A DNA stretch of 64,000 nt from the NCBI RefSeq assembly GCF_900115065.1, contig NZ_FOVE01000017.1, forward strand, positions 1 through 64,000, written 5' to 3'. Position numbers and translations under genes: made by a program. Shown in pieces: positions 52,467-63,407 of this stretch. Position 1 is the first letter of the stretch. Each line of letters opens with the position of its first letter. The notes beneath the pieces were generated by a model that searched no databases, was not told the DNA's origin, and saw only the letters and a program-made list of their open reading frames with translations. Origin of the DNA: Formivibrio citricus. GTDB taxonomy: Bacteria > Pseudomonadota > Gammaproteobacteria > Burkholderiales > Chitinibacteraceae.

Positions 52467-53897
52467 ATGAGAGACATTGCCATGGAATGGAGCACGAAAA
52501 TGACGGATTACCAAGTAAATGACTGGCTGGTGGCGGCTGAAGTTGAGAATGTGCTTCATTCCGCCTCGGATGATGAAGGCAGGATTCGCGAAATCCTGCA
52601 AAAATCACGCGAGCTGAAAGGCTTGAACATGGAGGAAGTGGCGACCCTGTGCCATATCTCCTCGCCAGAATTGACCGAAGCGTTGTTCGATACGGCGCGC
52701 TACGTCAAGGAGCAGATCTACGGCCACCGCATGGTGCTGTTTGCTCCGCTGTATATTTCCAATGTCTGCGGCAACGAGTGCAGTTATTGCGCTTTCAGCA
52801 GCTCCAACAAGAGCCTGAAGCGGACTGCGCTTGATATGGAAGCCATCAAGCGCGATACCTCCGAATTGATCGAGCAGGGCCATAAACGTCTGCTGATGGT
52901 GGCCGGCGAAGGCTATGCCGCTTCGCGCGGCGGCTTCCAGTATGTTCTTGATGCGATTGCTTCGATCTATGAAGTGACTGAAAAGGTCGGCAATATCCGT
53001 CGCGTCAACGTCAACCTTGCTCCGTTGCACGTTGACGAATTCCGCCTGCTCAAGGAAGCCGGCATCGGGACGTTCCAGTTGTTCCAGGAAACCTATCATC
53101 GCGACACCTATGCGTCTGTCCACCTCAGCGGCAAGAAGCGTGATTTCGACTGGCGCGCCTCGGCATTGGATCGCGCCATGGAAGCTGGCATTGACGATGT
53201 CGGCATGGGTATCCTGTTTGGCCTGCACGACTGGCGTTTTGAAATTCTGAGCCTGATGCAGCACATCAGGCATCTGGAAGACAAATTCGGCGTGGGCTGC
53301 CACACCATCAGCGTGCCGCGCATGGAGCCTGCCGATGGTTCGGCCTACTCGCTTGCGCCGTCCGCGCCGGTGTCGGACGACGATTTCAAGAAAATCATCG
53401 CCATCCTGCGCTTGGCCGTGCCGTATACCGGCATCATCCTCTCGACGCGCGAATCCGCCGCGATCCGCCGCGAATGCTACGCCTTGGGCGTCTCGCAAAT
53501 TTCCGCGGGCAGCCGTACCAATCCGGGCGGCTACAGCGAAGGCGAAACGGAGGCAGGCCAGTTCCAGTTGGGCGATCACCGCTCGCTGGAAGAAGTCGTC
53601 GCCGAACTCGCGAGCATGGGCTTCATTCCCTCGTTCTGCACCGCCTGCTACCGACTGGGCCGTACCGGTCAGGACTTCATGGATCTGGCCAAGCCTGGCC
53701 TGATCAAGCTGAAGTGCGACCCGAACGCCGTGACCACGTTCCAGGAATACCTGCTCGATTTTGCGTCCGACACCGCGCGCGCAACCGGCGAACAGGCTAT
53801 CAACAAGGAACTGGACTGCATGGGCGAGAAGGCGCGCAAGTCTTCGGAGAAGATGCTGATCAAGATTCGCTCCGGCAAGCGGGACGTGTTCTGCTGA
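52467..53897 (+). CDS. hydG: [FeFe]-hydrogenase maturase HydG (tyrosine lyase)
   Basis: 476 residues from the ATG at 52467 (an in-frame ATG at 52482 is possible). Radical-SAM motif CGNECSYC (Cys101, 105, 108) and the HydG-specific auxiliary-cluster motif CTAC-x22-C (Cys391, 394, 417), which separates it from the thiamine enzyme ThiH. Splits tyrosine to give the CO and CN- ligands of the H-cluster. 165 bases after hydA; its stop codon begins a palindromic repeat, then comes aspA. Confidence 0.96.
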   Translation: MRDIAMEWSTKMTDYQVNDWLVAAEVENVLHSASDDEGRIREILQKSRELKGLNMEEVATLCHISSPELTEALFDTARYVKEQIYGHRMVLFAPLYISNVCGNECSYCAFSSSNKSLKRTALDMEAIKRDTSELIEQGHKRLLMVAGEGYAASRGGFQYVLDAIASIYEVTEKVGNIRRVNVNLAPLHVDEFRLLKEAGIGTFQLFQETYHRDTYASVHLSGKKRDFDWRASALDRAMEAGIDDVGMGILFGLHDWRFEILSLMQHIRHLEDKFGVGCHTISVPRMEPADGSAYSLAPSAPVSDDDFKKIIAILRLAVPYTGIILSTRESAAIRRECYALGVSQISAGSRTNPGGYSEGETEAGQFQLGDHRSLEEVVAELASMGFIPSFCTACYRLGRTGQDFMDLAKPGLIKLKCDPNAVTTFQEYLLDFASDTARATGEQAINKELDCMGEKARKSSEKMLIKIRSGKRDVFC

Positions 53898-53999
53898 TTC
53901 CACCCCCGGATCATCTGTGACTGTGTCGACTTCGCCTTGCCGTACTACTTGTACTGTCTGCGGCTCGTCTTCGTGTCACAAATGATCCGGACGTGGAAT
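53897..53999. repeat. Palindromic intergenic element at the hydG stop codon
   Basis: 103 bp palindrome centred exactly on GTACTACTTGTAC (53942-53954). The outer arms ATTCCAC and CCGGATCAT pair with ATGATCCGG and GTGGAAT. The first base is the last base of the hydG stop codon. The core is shared with the element at 21809-21958 (GTACAACTTGTAC); the arms differ. Confidence 0.8.
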
Positions 54000-54025
54000 G
54001 GCGTGAAGGATGACGGAGCAAAACA

Positions 54026-55444
<1,419 letters not shown>

Positions 55445-55446
55445 AC

Positions 55447-56688
55447 ATGCTGGATACGCCCAAGGGCTTGCGGCTGCACATCGGTATCTTCGGGCGCCGC
55501 AATAGCGGCAAATCGACGCTGATGAATGCGCTGATCGGCCAATCGGTGTCGATCGTTTCCGACCAGCCCGGAACCACCACCGACCCGGTGGAAAAAACGT
55601 TTGAACTCTCGCCGCTCGGCGCGGTGGTGTTTATCGATACGGCGGGCCTCGACGACGAGGGCGTGCTCGGCGAGATGCGCGTAAAGAAGACCCGCGAAGT
55701 GCTGGAGCGCGTGGACCTTGGCATCGTGGTCGTCGGAGCGGAGGGGCTGGGATCGTTTGAAACGGACCTGATCGCCACGCTGCGCGAAAAAGGCACGCCG
55801 TTTGTCGTCGTGTTCAACAAATCCGATCTCGTCACGCCTGCTCCCGATGCGGTGCAGGCGTTCAAGCGCGACGGGCTGGAGGTGGTCACGATCTCGGCGG
55901 CGCAACTGTCGGGCATCGGCGCGGTCAAGGAGGCGCTGTTCCGCCAGGCACCGGAAGGCGGAATCGAAGACGCACGCCTGATCGGCGACCTGATCGGCCC
56001 CGGCGACATGGTGGTGCTGGTGGTGCCGATCGACCTCGGCGCGCCCAAGGGCCGACTGATCCTGCCCCAAGTGCAGACCATGCGCGACATCCTCGACAGC
56101 GATGCCGTGAGCATGATCGTCAAGGAGCGCGAGCTTTCCAACGCGCTTGAGCAACTGAAAAACAAACCCAAACTCGTGGTCTGCGATTCGCAGGTAGTGC
56201 TCAAGGTAGCTGCCGATACGCCGCCCGACGTGCGCATGACGACGTTCTCGATCCTGATGTCGCGTTTCAAGGGCGACATGCTCAAGCTCGCCGAAGGGGC
56301 AGGGGCCATTTCGCGTCTGCAACCGGGCGACCGGGTTCTGATCGCCGAAACCTGCTCGCACCATTCGCTGGCCGACGACATCGGGCGCGTGAAGATTCCG
56401 CGCTGGTTGCGCCAGTTCGCCGGCGGCAATCTGGAAGTCGACGTGCGCGCCGGCAAGGATTTCCCGGAAGACCTGACGCCGTATGCGCTGGTCGTCCAGT
56501 GCGGCGGTTGCACCGCCACGCGCAAGCAGATGCTGGTTCGCCAGTATCGCGCCGAACGCCAGGGCGTGCCGATGACCAATTACGGCATGGCCATTTCCGT
56601 TGTCCAGGGCGTGCTCGACCGCACGCTCGAATGTTTCCCCGCAGCGCAGCAAGCCTATCGCCGCGCCGCGGCAGGAGAGAAAGCATGA
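55447..56688 (+). CDS. hydF: [FeFe]-hydrogenase maturation GTPase HydF
   Basis: 413 residues from the ATG at 55447 (SD GAAGGA; a TTG at 55441 overlaps the aspA stop). GTPase domain: P-loop GRRNSGKST, DTAGLDDEG and NKSD. After a dimerisation domain, the cluster domain has CSHH followed about 50 residues later by CGGC, the HydF Fe-S ligands; the His before CGGC of some HydF proteins is Gln here. Scaffold on which the diiron subcluster is built and handed to HydA. Overlaps hydE by 4 bases (ATGA). Confidence 0.96.
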   Translation: MLDTPKGLRLHIGIFGRRNSGKSTLMNALIGQSVSIVSDQPGTTTDPVEKTFELSPLGAVVFIDTAGLDDEGVLGEMRVKKTREVLERVDLGIVVVGAEGLGSFETDLIATLREKGTPFVVVFNKSDLVTPAPDAVQAFKRDGLEVVTISAAQLSGIGAVKEALFRQAPEGGIEDARLIGDLIGPGDMVVLVVPIDLGAPKGRLILPQVQTMRDILDSDAVSMIVKERELSNALEQLKNKPKLVVCDSQVVLKVAADTPPDVRMTTFSILMSRFKGDMLKLAEGAGAISRLQPGDRVLIAETCSHHSLADDIGRVKIPRWLRQFAGGNLEVDVRAGKDFPEDLTPYALVVQCGGCTATRKQMLVRQYRAERQGVPMTNYGMAISVVQGVLDRTLECFPAAQQAYRRAAAGEKA

Positions 56689-57857
56689 CCACCCAGGCAG
56701 TGAAAATCGAGTGGATGAAATCGCCAAAACGGCAGAACGAATCTGTGGCGCTGAGCGCCAACGCGCAGGAACTCGCGGACCGACTGGCGAAGGAAATACC
56801 CGACCGCGCCATGCTGCACCGGATTCTGGCCACGACCGAGGCCGAGGAGCTTGAAGTGATCCGCGCCGCTGCTGAGCGGACGCTGCTCGAACATTGCGGC
56901 GACACGGTGCGCCTGCGCGGCCTGATCGAGTTCTCCAACCGTTGCGTATCCGATTGCTACTACTGCGGTATCCGCCGCAGCAATCGTGCGGTGGACCGGT
57001 ACACGCTGGAACTCGACGAGATTGTTGAAACGGCCAAGTGGTGCGGGCAGAAAGGTTACGGTTCGGTGGTGCTGCAATCGGGTGAGCGCCGCGATGCCAA
57101 GTTCACCAAGCTGGTGACGGAGGCAATCAAGGCGATCAAGCAGGAAACCCGTACGGCCGAGTTGCCCGATGGCGTGGGCATGACGCTGTGCTTGGGCGAG
57201 CAATCGCCCGAAACCTATGCCGAATGGTACGAGGCGGGCGCTCATCGCTATCTGCTGCGCATGGAAAGCTCCTCCCCGGCACTGTTCGCCGCGCTGCATC
57301 CCGCCGAGCAGAGCCATGCCGCGCGCGTGGCCTGTCTGAAAAGCCTGAAGGAGCTGGGCTACCAGGTGGGAACCGGGGTCATGATCGGTTTGCCGGGCCA
57401 GACGCTCGACGATCTGGTGAATGATGTGCTGTTTTTCCGCGACTTGGGCGTGGACATGATCGGCATGGGGCCGTACATCCCCCACGAGCAAGCCTTGCTG
57501 CCGGGCAATCCGGCGTTCCCGGATACCGAAACCCGCATGCAGCTCGCGCTCAAGATGATTGCCGCGACCCGCCTGCTGCTGCGCGATGTCAACATCGCCG
57601 CCACCACGGCCTTGCAAGCCTTGCAGGAAGACGGGCGCGAACAGGGTTTGCGTTTCGGTGCCAACGTGATCATGCCGCAGGTCACGCCGCCGCGCGTGCG
57701 CCGCATGTACACACTCTACGACGGTAAGCCATGCCTCGACGACAACGCCGAACAGTGCGCGACCTGCCTGGAGGGGCGGATTCATTCGGTCGGTCGACGG
57801 GTGTTGCGCAACCAGTGGGGAGATTCCGCTCATTATTTCAAGCGCCAAGCTGGCTGA
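56685..57857 (+). CDS. hydE: [FeFe]-hydrogenase maturase HydE (radical SAM)
   Basis: 390 residues from the ATG at 56685 (SD GGAGAG). Radical-SAM motif CVSDCYYCGIR, then LQSGERRD and GVGMTLCLGEQ, characteristic of the HydE/BioB-like barrel, and a C-terminal CATCLEGRIHSVGR region. Acts on the HydG product to help make the dithiomethylamine-bridged diiron unit. Last gene of hydG-aspA-hydF-hydE; the ATGA overlap with hydF suggests translational coupling. Confidence 0.96.
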   Translation: MTTQAVKIEWMKSPKRQNESVALSANAQELADRLAKEIPDRAMLHRILATTEAEELEVIRAAAERTLLEHCGDTVRLRGLIEFSNRCVSDCYYCGIRRSNRAVDRYTLELDEIVETAKWCGQKGYGSVVLQSGERRDAKFTKLVTEAIKAIKQETRTAELPDGVGMTLCLGEQSPETYAEWYEAGAHRYLLRMESSSPALFAALHPAEQSHAARVACLKSLKELGYQVGTGVMIGLPGQTLDDLVNDVLFFRDLGVDMIGMGPYIPHEQALLPGNPAFPDTETRMQLALKMIAATRLLLRDVNIAATTALQALQEDGREQGLRFGANVIMPQVTPPRVRRMYTLYDGKPCLDDNAEQCATCLEGRIHSVGRRVLRNQWGDSAHYFKRQAG

Positions 57858-57861
57858 TCTG

Positions 57862-57895
57862 GTAGTCAGGCATGCAAACCTGCGTGACTGACTAC
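57862..57895. repeat. Hairpin after hydE
   Basis: GTAGTCAGGCATGC / GCGTGACTGACTAC, 14-bp stem with one mismatch and one wobble, loop AAACCT, 5 bases after the hydE stop. No T-run follows, so a weak or Rho-assisted 3' end is possible. Confidence 0.6.
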
Positions 57896-57900
57896 TGATA

Positions 57901-57930
57901 TTGACAGTGTAAGTGCAATATTGTTTTAAT
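57901..57930 (+). promoter_or_regulatory. Probable sigma-70 promoter of the dctBD-like operon
   Basis: Perfect -35 TTGACA (57901-57906), 18-base spacer and -10 TTTAAT (57925-57930). It gives a leader of about 185 bases to the GTG start at 58123. A small hairpin CCGGCA/TGCCGG (57931-57950) lies just after the -10. Confidence 0.5.
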
Positions 57931-58122
57931 CCGGCAAGATTATCTGCCGGCTCCAAATAATCGCCGTTTCCCCGAATCTGCCTGGTTGCAATATGCGCTT
58001 CGAAGGGACAACGGCGTTTTTGTTTGTTGATCGCGATCTTGCGTGCTTCGCGAGGAACTATGCCCGCCGCAGACGGTCTTCCGATTTGTTCGGCCGTGTG
58101 TTTCAGTTTTCAGGAGGCGGGA

Positions 58123-60048
58123 GTGCAAACTGCACCGAATTCAGGGCGAGATTCCCCTTCCAGACCCGACTGGATACGCCAGGTGCGTATCAGCGTCTTA
58201 TCTGTGTTGGCGCTGCTGTTGACGGCTGCCAGCGGCTGGCATGTCTACCGCCTGACCTTCGAAGACATGCTGGAGGAGATTCAAAGCCAGGCCCATTACC
58301 GCTTGGAAACCTATGCCAGCAGTCTTGAGCGTGAGATCGACAAGTATGCCAATTTCCCCTACGTGGTCGGGCTCGATGCCCAGCTCAAGGAATACCTGGC
58401 GGATACGAAAAACCCTGAATTGAAGTTGAGATCCAACCGGTTTCTGGAAAGGCTCAACCGGCGAGTCGGATCGCTTGCGCTCTTCCTGCTCGATAACTCA
58501 GGAACAGTCGTGGCTTCGAGCAACTGGAACCGCAAGGACAGCTTTGTCGGCCGCGATCTTTCGTACCGCCCGTATTATCAGAATGTGGGCATTGATCGTG
58601 TCGAGCGCTTTTACGGCATCGGCACGACCAACAATGAGCCTGGTTATTTCCTTTCGACGGCGGTTCACGACGGGAGCCGGATTATCGGCACTGCGGTGGT
58701 CAAGGTCAGCCTGGAACAGCTGGAAAAGTCCTGGTCATCCGCCGAATCGCCGGCGCTTCTTTCCGAGGGGCATGGCGTTGTCGTGCTCTCGTCTGTGCCT
58801 GCGTGGAAATATGCCACGCTCAAGCCCCTGGACGAGGCGACGCGGCACCAGATCATCGTTTCCCAGCAATACAACGGCTATGCACTTGCCCCCTTGGGTA
58901 TGAAGGTGCGCCGGGTGCTCAATGACGGCAGCAGTATCGTGAGCCTTCCTGCTGTCGGGCGGAACGATGCCAACCACCTTTTCTCTACCGATGGCTTGTT
59001 CTTGACGCAGACTCGGATGATGAGCGGAACACCGTGGCATCTGACGGTGTTTTCCGATCTGAAAAAGGCGGACGACCAGGCCAAGATCCGTGCCACGCTT
59101 GCGGTGCTGATCACGGCCCTGATGCTGGGCATGGGACTTGTGTTCATGTGGCGCCAAAGGCATATGCGTGAAATCCTGCAGGCGCGTGAAGCCTTGCAGC
59201 GCGCCAATGACGAACTGGAACGCAAGGTTGTCGAGCGGACTGCGGATCTTTCTGCCGCCAATACCAGGTTGCAGCAGGAGGTCGAAGAAAGAAGCCGGGC
59301 CGAGCAGGTTCTGCGCGAAGCGCAGGATGGTTTGGTTCAGGCCAGCAAGCTGGCGGTTATCGGCCAGCTGTCTGCCGGGCTTGCACATGAATTGAACCAG
59401 CCGCTTGCTGCCTTGAGTACGCTTTCCGGAAATGCCGTCAAGTTTCTGGCGCGGGGCAATGTCGAGATGGCCAGCTCCAATCTGGCGCGGATCGGCCCGC
59501 TGGTCGAGCGCATGGGGTTGATGACGGGACAGCTCAAGGGGTTTGCGCGCAAGTCTTCGGGTGAGGCGCGTCTGGTGGTATTGAGCAGATCCGTGGACAA
59601 TGCGCTCTTCCTGCAGGAACAAAGGCTGCTGCGGGGCCGGGTGAGTGTGAAGATCGATTTTCCGGAAAAAGAGCTGCGGGTCTGGTGCGATCCGAACCGG
59701 CTGGAGCAGGTACTGGTCAATCTGATCGGCAATGCGATCGACGCGATGGAGCATGCGGCCGAACCGCGCATTGAACTGCAAGCGAGCGAGAGCGAAGGCA
59801 TGGCCAGGTTGCAGGTGCGCGATCATGGCCCGGGTTTGAGCGAAGAAATCCTGGCCCATTTGTTCGAACCGTTTTTTACTACCAAGGCTCCTGGAGTAGG
59901 ATTGGGATTGGGCTTGCCCATCTCTGCCGGGATCGTCCGGGACTTTGGTGGGGAATTGACTGCCTGGAATGCCCCTGACGGCGGAGCCATATTCGCATTG
60001 ACGATTCCGATTTCCAAAGAAAGTGAGAGAAATGCCGCGCCAGCTTAG
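58123..60048 (+). CDS. dctB: DctB-like C4-dicarboxylate sensor histidine kinase
   Basis: 641 residues from the GTG at 58123, which has a perfect AGGAGG five bases upstream; in-frame starts further up (ATG 58060) are weaker. TM1 about 25-45, a periplasmic double-Cache sensor (YRLETYASSLEREI, DLSYRPYYQN, GTTNNEPGYFLS), TM2 about 330-350, and a coiled-coil linker. The DctB-type H-box GLAHELNQPLAA carries His422. The ATPase has NLIGNAIDAME, DHGPGLS and GLGLGLPIS. GYFLS-type Cache domains bind dicarboxylates in DctB. Overlaps the regulator by 17 bases. Confidence 0.92.
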   Translation: MQTAPNSGRDSPSRPDWIRQVRISVLSVLALLLTAASGWHVYRLTFEDMLEEIQSQAHYRLETYASSLEREIDKYANFPYVVGLDAQLKEYLADTKNPELKLRSNRFLERLNRRVGSLALFLLDNSGTVVASSNWNRKDSFVGRDLSYRPYYQNVGIDRVERFYGIGTTNNEPGYFLSTAVHDGSRIIGTAVVKVSLEQLEKSWSSAESPALLSEGHGVVVLSSVPAWKYATLKPLDEATRHQIIVSQQYNGYALAPLGMKVRRVLNDGSSIVSLPAVGRNDANHLFSTDGLFLTQTRMMSGTPWHLTVFSDLKKADDQAKIRATLAVLITALMLGMGLVFMWRQRHMREILQAREALQRANDELERKVVERTADLSAANTRLQQEVEERSRAEQVLREAQDGLVQASKLAVIGQLSAGLAHELNQPLAALSTLSGNAVKFLARGNVEMASSNLARIGPLVERMGLMTGQLKGFARKSSGEARLVVLSRSVDNALFLQEQRLLRGRVSVKIDFPEKELRVWCDPNRLEQVLVNLIGNAIDAMEHAAEPRIELQASESEGMARLQVRDHGPGLSEEILAHLFEPFFTTKAPGVGLGLGLPISAGIVRDFGGELTAWNAPDGGAIFALTIPISKESERNAAPA

Positions 60049-61378
60049 AGTGCTCATCGTTGAAGACGACTCGAATGTATTGTTGGGATGTGAGCAGGCT
60101 TTGCAGCTTGAAGGAATTGCCACGGAGGGCGTTTCGTCCGCCGAGCAGGCGCTCAAGCTGGTCCGCTCCGAGTGCCCTGCTGTCGTGATCAGCGACATCC
60201 GCCTGCCGGGTAAGGATGGCATTAGCCTGCTCAAGGAGCTGCAAGAGATCGATCCCGAATTGCCCGTTATCCTGATTACCGGACATGGCGATGTTTCGGT
60301 TGCAGTGCAGGCCATGAAATCGGGCGCCTACGATTTTATCGAGAAACCCTTTTCCCCCGAATTCCTGGTGGAAGTGGCGCGCCGTGCGCTTGACAAACGC
60401 ACGCTGGTACTGGAGATCCGTGCGCTGAGGGCACAGCTCAAAAGCAAAGGGCCGCTCGATGCGCGCATCATCGGCATGTCGCACAGCATGGAGCATGTGC
60501 GGCGCATGGTCAGCGAACTGGCGGACACCAATGCCTCTCTCCTGATTTTCGGCGAAACCGGTACCGGCAAGGAACTGGTTGCGCGCTGCCTGCACGATGC
60601 CAGTGCGCGGCGGGACGGCAACTTCGTCGCGATCAACTGCGGTGGCTTGCCGGAAACACTGGTCGAAAGCGAGCTTTTCGGTCACGAGGCCGGCGCGTTT
60701 ACCGGCGCCAACAAACGTCGCATCGGCAAGATCGAGTATGCCAACGGCGGAACGCTGTTTCTCGACGAGATCGAGAGCATGCCGATTTCGGTTCAGGTCA
60801 AACTCTTGCGCGTACTGCAGGAGCGCACCCTTGAGCGTTTGGGGGGCAATGCGCCGATTCCGGTGGATTGCCGAATCGTTGCTGCGACCAAGGAAGACTT
60901 GCTGGCCATGTCCGATGCCGGCCGCTTCCGCGCGGACCTTTATTATCGTTTGAGCGTGGCTACGGTTTTGCTGCCGCCGTTGCGCGGTCGGCGAGAGGAC
61001 ATTCCCCTGCTGTTCGAGCACTTCCTGATGCAGGCGAGCGCCAACCACGGGCGACCGGCGCCGGAAATCGGCCCGGCCAAAATGCGCCAGTTGATGTCGC
61101 ACCCGTGGCCTGGCAACGTGCGTGAATTGCGCAACGTAGCGGATCGTTGCGTGCTCGGGATCGAGGCAGGATTTCCGCCTTTCTGCGATGGCGCGGGCGT
61201 GGCGCCGCTGGCTTTGCCGCAGGCCGTCGAGGCCTTCGAGCGCTCACTGATCGTGGATGCCTTGCGCCGTCACGGCGGCAACCTTACCCAGGCCAGCCAG
61301 GCGTTGCAGATTCCCAAGACGACGCTGCACGACAAGATGAAGAAGCTGAATCTGGTCGGGCAGGACGCACTGCGCTAA
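60032..61378 (+). CDS. dctD: DctD-like sigma-54-dependent response regulator
   Basis: 448 residues from the ATG at 60032 (SD GAGAGA; a GTG at 60023 is the alternative). Receiver with phospho-acceptor Asp55 in VVISDIRLPGKDG and Lys in EKPF. The AAA+ domain has Walker A GETGTGKE, the sigma-54-contacting GAFTGA loop and Walker B GGTLFLDEIE. A Fis-type HTH is at the C-terminus (NLTQASQALQIPKTTLHDKM). It activates RpoN promoters; the transporter promoter at 44794 is the obvious candidate target in this window. Translationally coupled to the kinase. Confidence 0.95.
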   Translation: MPRQLRVLIVEDDSNVLLGCEQALQLEGIATEGVSSAEQALKLVRSECPAVVISDIRLPGKDGISLLKELQEIDPELPVILITGHGDVSVAVQAMKSGAYDFIEKPFSPEFLVEVARRALDKRTLVLEIRALRAQLKSKGPLDARIIGMSHSMEHVRRMVSELADTNASLLIFGETGTGKELVARCLHDASARRDGNFVAINCGGLPETLVESELFGHEAGAFTGANKRRIGKIEYANGGTLFLDEIESMPISVQVKLLRVLQERTLERLGGNAPIPVDCRIVAATKEDLLAMSDAGRFRADLYYRLSVATVLLPPLRGRREDIPLLFEHFLMQASANHGRPAPEIGPAKMRQLMSHPWPGNVRELRNVADRCVLGIEAGFPPFCDGAGVAPLALPQAVEAFERSLIVDALRRHGGNLTQASQALQIPKTTLHDKMKKLNLVGQDALR

Positions 61379-61849
61379 AAGCCCCTGCTTAACCTCAGAG
61401 GCACAGAGAGTACAAGTAAAAAACAAGCTGTTCGTGCTGAGTTTGTCGAGGCATGAGCGGCTTGATTCTATTTAAGCGCCTGTGGCGCGTCGTGCTTGAT
61501 GCCGGGAGTTCGCCCCGGCGGGCGAGTTTCTTTTCTTGCTTCGCCAAGAAAAGAAAACAAAAGAAGGCGACCCCGCCTTGCGGCCCTCCGGGCTGCCCTC
61601 GGTCGGTCGCGAGCCCGGGTCTCGCTCCGCTTCCTCGGCGCTGGCTGAGGGGATAAAAAAGTCGTCTGCCATGGCGAGGATATGTGGGAGCGGATGTAAT
61701 CCGCGAAGGGCGGCGAAGGCGAGCGGGTCGGAAAAGCGAAGCGCCTTCCGACGGTTGTGGTTTATGCGTCGGATGGCGCCTACGGCTTATCCGACCTATG
61801 CGCTGTGTCTCTGTGGTAAGAGATTGAGGCTCACGGTCGTGAGCAGGCT
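61379..61849. repeat. Intergenic mosaic of REP-like repeats
   Basis: 470 bases without a gene. In order: TTCGTGCTGAGTTTGTCGAG (61431-61450), a block with CCCCGGCGGGCGA and the arms TTTCTTTTCTTG / CAAGAAAAGAAA (61513-61558) running into a GC-rich part to about 61655, GGGAGCGGATGTAATCCGCG (61686-61705), GTCGGAA...TTCCGAC (61727-61752) and GTCGGAT...ATCCGAC (61768-61795). CACAGAGA at the left edge and TCTCTGTG at the right edge are inverted. Each block resembles dispersed repeats I know from proteobacterial intergenic regions. Confidence 0.7.
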
Positions 61850-62305
61850 CTATTCGTACGGCTCTTCGCCGCCGGAAATGATTCTGTAGACAATATCGAG
61901 CGGAAAGCCGCGTGCAGCCAGAAAACGCGCCTGTTTGGCGCGTTCATTGGGCGTGGTGGCCGGTGAACCGAATTTCTTTTGCCAGACAGCGCGCGCCCGG
62001 TCTTCTTCGCTTTCGGCGATTTCTTCGAGGGCGGTGGCGATGGTTTCGTCGCCCACGCCTTTCATGCGCAGTTCCTGTTTGAGGCGCAGCGAACCGTAGC
62101 GCGTTCCGCGCTGGTGGGTCCACTGTTCGGCGAAGCGGCTATCCGAGAGCCAGCCGCGCGCGGCAAAATCATTCAGCAGCGCTTCGATTTCTTCTGCCGA
62201 CTCGGCATGGGGTTGCAGTTTCTGCTGCAGTTCCGCCCGCGCATGATCGCGGCGGGCAAGGAACTGCAGGGCGCGGGTGCGAAGATCAGGCTTCGGCGTC
62301 GTCAT
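61850..62305 (-). CDS. recX: Regulatory protein RecX
   Basis: 151 residues from the ATG at 62305 ([22 protein letters not shown] at positions 1-22); a longer frame to 62359 overlaps recA more deeply and is not preferred. Three-helix repeats: [30 protein letters not shown] and [12 protein letters not shown]. Binds RecA filaments and limits recombinase activity. The start overlaps the recA end by 20 bases, indicating coupling. Confidence 0.94.
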   Translation of the reverse strand: MTTPKPDLRTRALQFLARRDHARAELQQKLQPHAESAEEIEALLNDFAARGWLSDSRFAEQWTHQRGTRYGSLRLKQELRMKGVGDETIATALEEIAESEEDRARAVWQKKFGSPATTPNERAKQARFLAARGFPLDIVYRIISGGEEPYE

Positions 62306-63335
62306 CGGCCAGCGATCCGCCGGATTCGATCGGCACGGCGGAGATGCCGACCTTGGCACGGATCTTCTGTTCGATCTCGGCGGCGACTTCCGGGTTGTCT
62401 TTCAGGTACTGGCGGGAATTTTCCATGCCCTGACCGATCTTGCCGCCGTTGTAGGCGTACCAGGCACCGGATTTTTCGATGATCTTCTGCGCGACGCCAT
62501 GTTCGATGAGTTCGCCTTCGTGCGAGATGCCTTCGCCGTAGAGAATGTCGAAGGTGACGACGCGGAACGGCGGGGCGACCTTGTTCTTGGCGATCTTGAC
62601 CTTGGTCTGGTTGCCGATGATTTCCTCGCCTTTCTTGACTGCGCCGATGCGGCGGATGTCGAGGCGCACGGAGGCGTAGAACTTGAGCGCATTGCCGCCG
62701 GTGGTGGTTTCCGGGCTCTGGCCGGGCATCATGGCGCCGATCTTCATGCGCAACTGGTTGATGAAGATGACCAGCGTGTTGGTGCGTTTGATGTTGGCGG
62801 TGAGCTTGCGTAGCGCCTGGCTCATCAGGCGGGCCTGCAGGCCGGGGAGCTGGTCGCCCATTTCACCTTCGATTTCGGCCTTCGGCGTCAGTGCTGCGAC
62901 CGAGTCGATGACGATCAGGTCAACGCCACCGGAGCGCACCAGCATGTCGGCGATTTCCAGACCCTGTTCGCCAGTGTCGGGTTGGGAAATCAGCATCTCT
63001 GAAACATTGACACCGAGTTTCTGTGCATAGATCGGGTCGAGCGCGTTTTCGGCGTCGATATAGGCGGCGACGCCACCGGCCTTCTGGATCTGGGCCACGA
63101 CATGCAGGCAGAGTGTGGTCTTGCCGGAAGATTCCGGGCCGAAGATTTCCACCACGCGCCCGCGCGGCAGGCCGCCGACGCCAAGCCCGAGGTCAAGGCC
63201 GAGCGAACCGGTGGAAACCACTTGCAGGTCGTTTTCGATCTGGGCTTCGCCCATCTTCATGATGGCGCCCTTGCCGAATTGCCGTTCGATCTGGGCCAGT
63301 GCAGCCGCCAGGGCCTTGCTCTTGTTTTCATCCAT
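62286..63335 (-). CDS. recA: Recombinase RecA
   Basis: 349 residues from the ATG at 63335 ([20 protein letters not shown], the standard N-terminus); a TTG nine bases upstream is less likely. Walker [29 protein letters not shown], the L2 loop region [15 protein letters not shown] and an acidic C-terminus. Central strand-exchange protein and SOS co-protease. recX follows on the same strand. A palindrome at the promoter is a candidate LexA site. Confidence 0.98.
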   Translation of the reverse strand: MDENKSKALAAALAQIERQFGKGAIMKMGEAQIENDLQVVSTGSLGLDLGLGVGGLPRGRVVEIFGPESSGKTTLCLHVVAQIQKAGGVAAYIDAENALDPIYAQKLGVNVSEMLISQPDTGEQGLEIADMLVRSGGVDLIVIDSVAALTPKAEIEGEMGDQLPGLQARLMSQALRKLTANIKRTNTLVIFINQLRMKIGAMMPGQSPETTTGGNALKFYASVRLDIRRIGAVKKGEEIIGNQTKVKIAKNKVAPPFRVVTFDILYGEGISHEGELIEHGVAQKIIEKSGAWYAYNGGKIGQGMENSRQYLKDNPEVAAEIEQKIRAKVGISAVPIESGGSLADDDAEA

Positions 63336-63373
63336 GGTTGTCAAATTCCGGGCAGTGGTGATGAATAATGCCG

Positions 63374-63392
63374 AGTATAGAACAATCGTTCT
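63374..63392 (-). promoter_or_regulatory. recA promoter with GAAC-N4-GTTC palindrome
   Basis: The perfect-arm palindrome AGAAC-GATT-GTTCT (minus strand, 63379-63392) abuts a -10-like TATACT (63374-63379), about 45 bases before the recA ATG. The position is right for LexA control, but the E. coli-type CTGT-N8-ACAG box is absent; the sequence resembles the GAAC-N4-GTTC form. Confidence 0.55.
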
Positions 63393-63407
63393 GCAAAAGA
63401 AAAGGGC

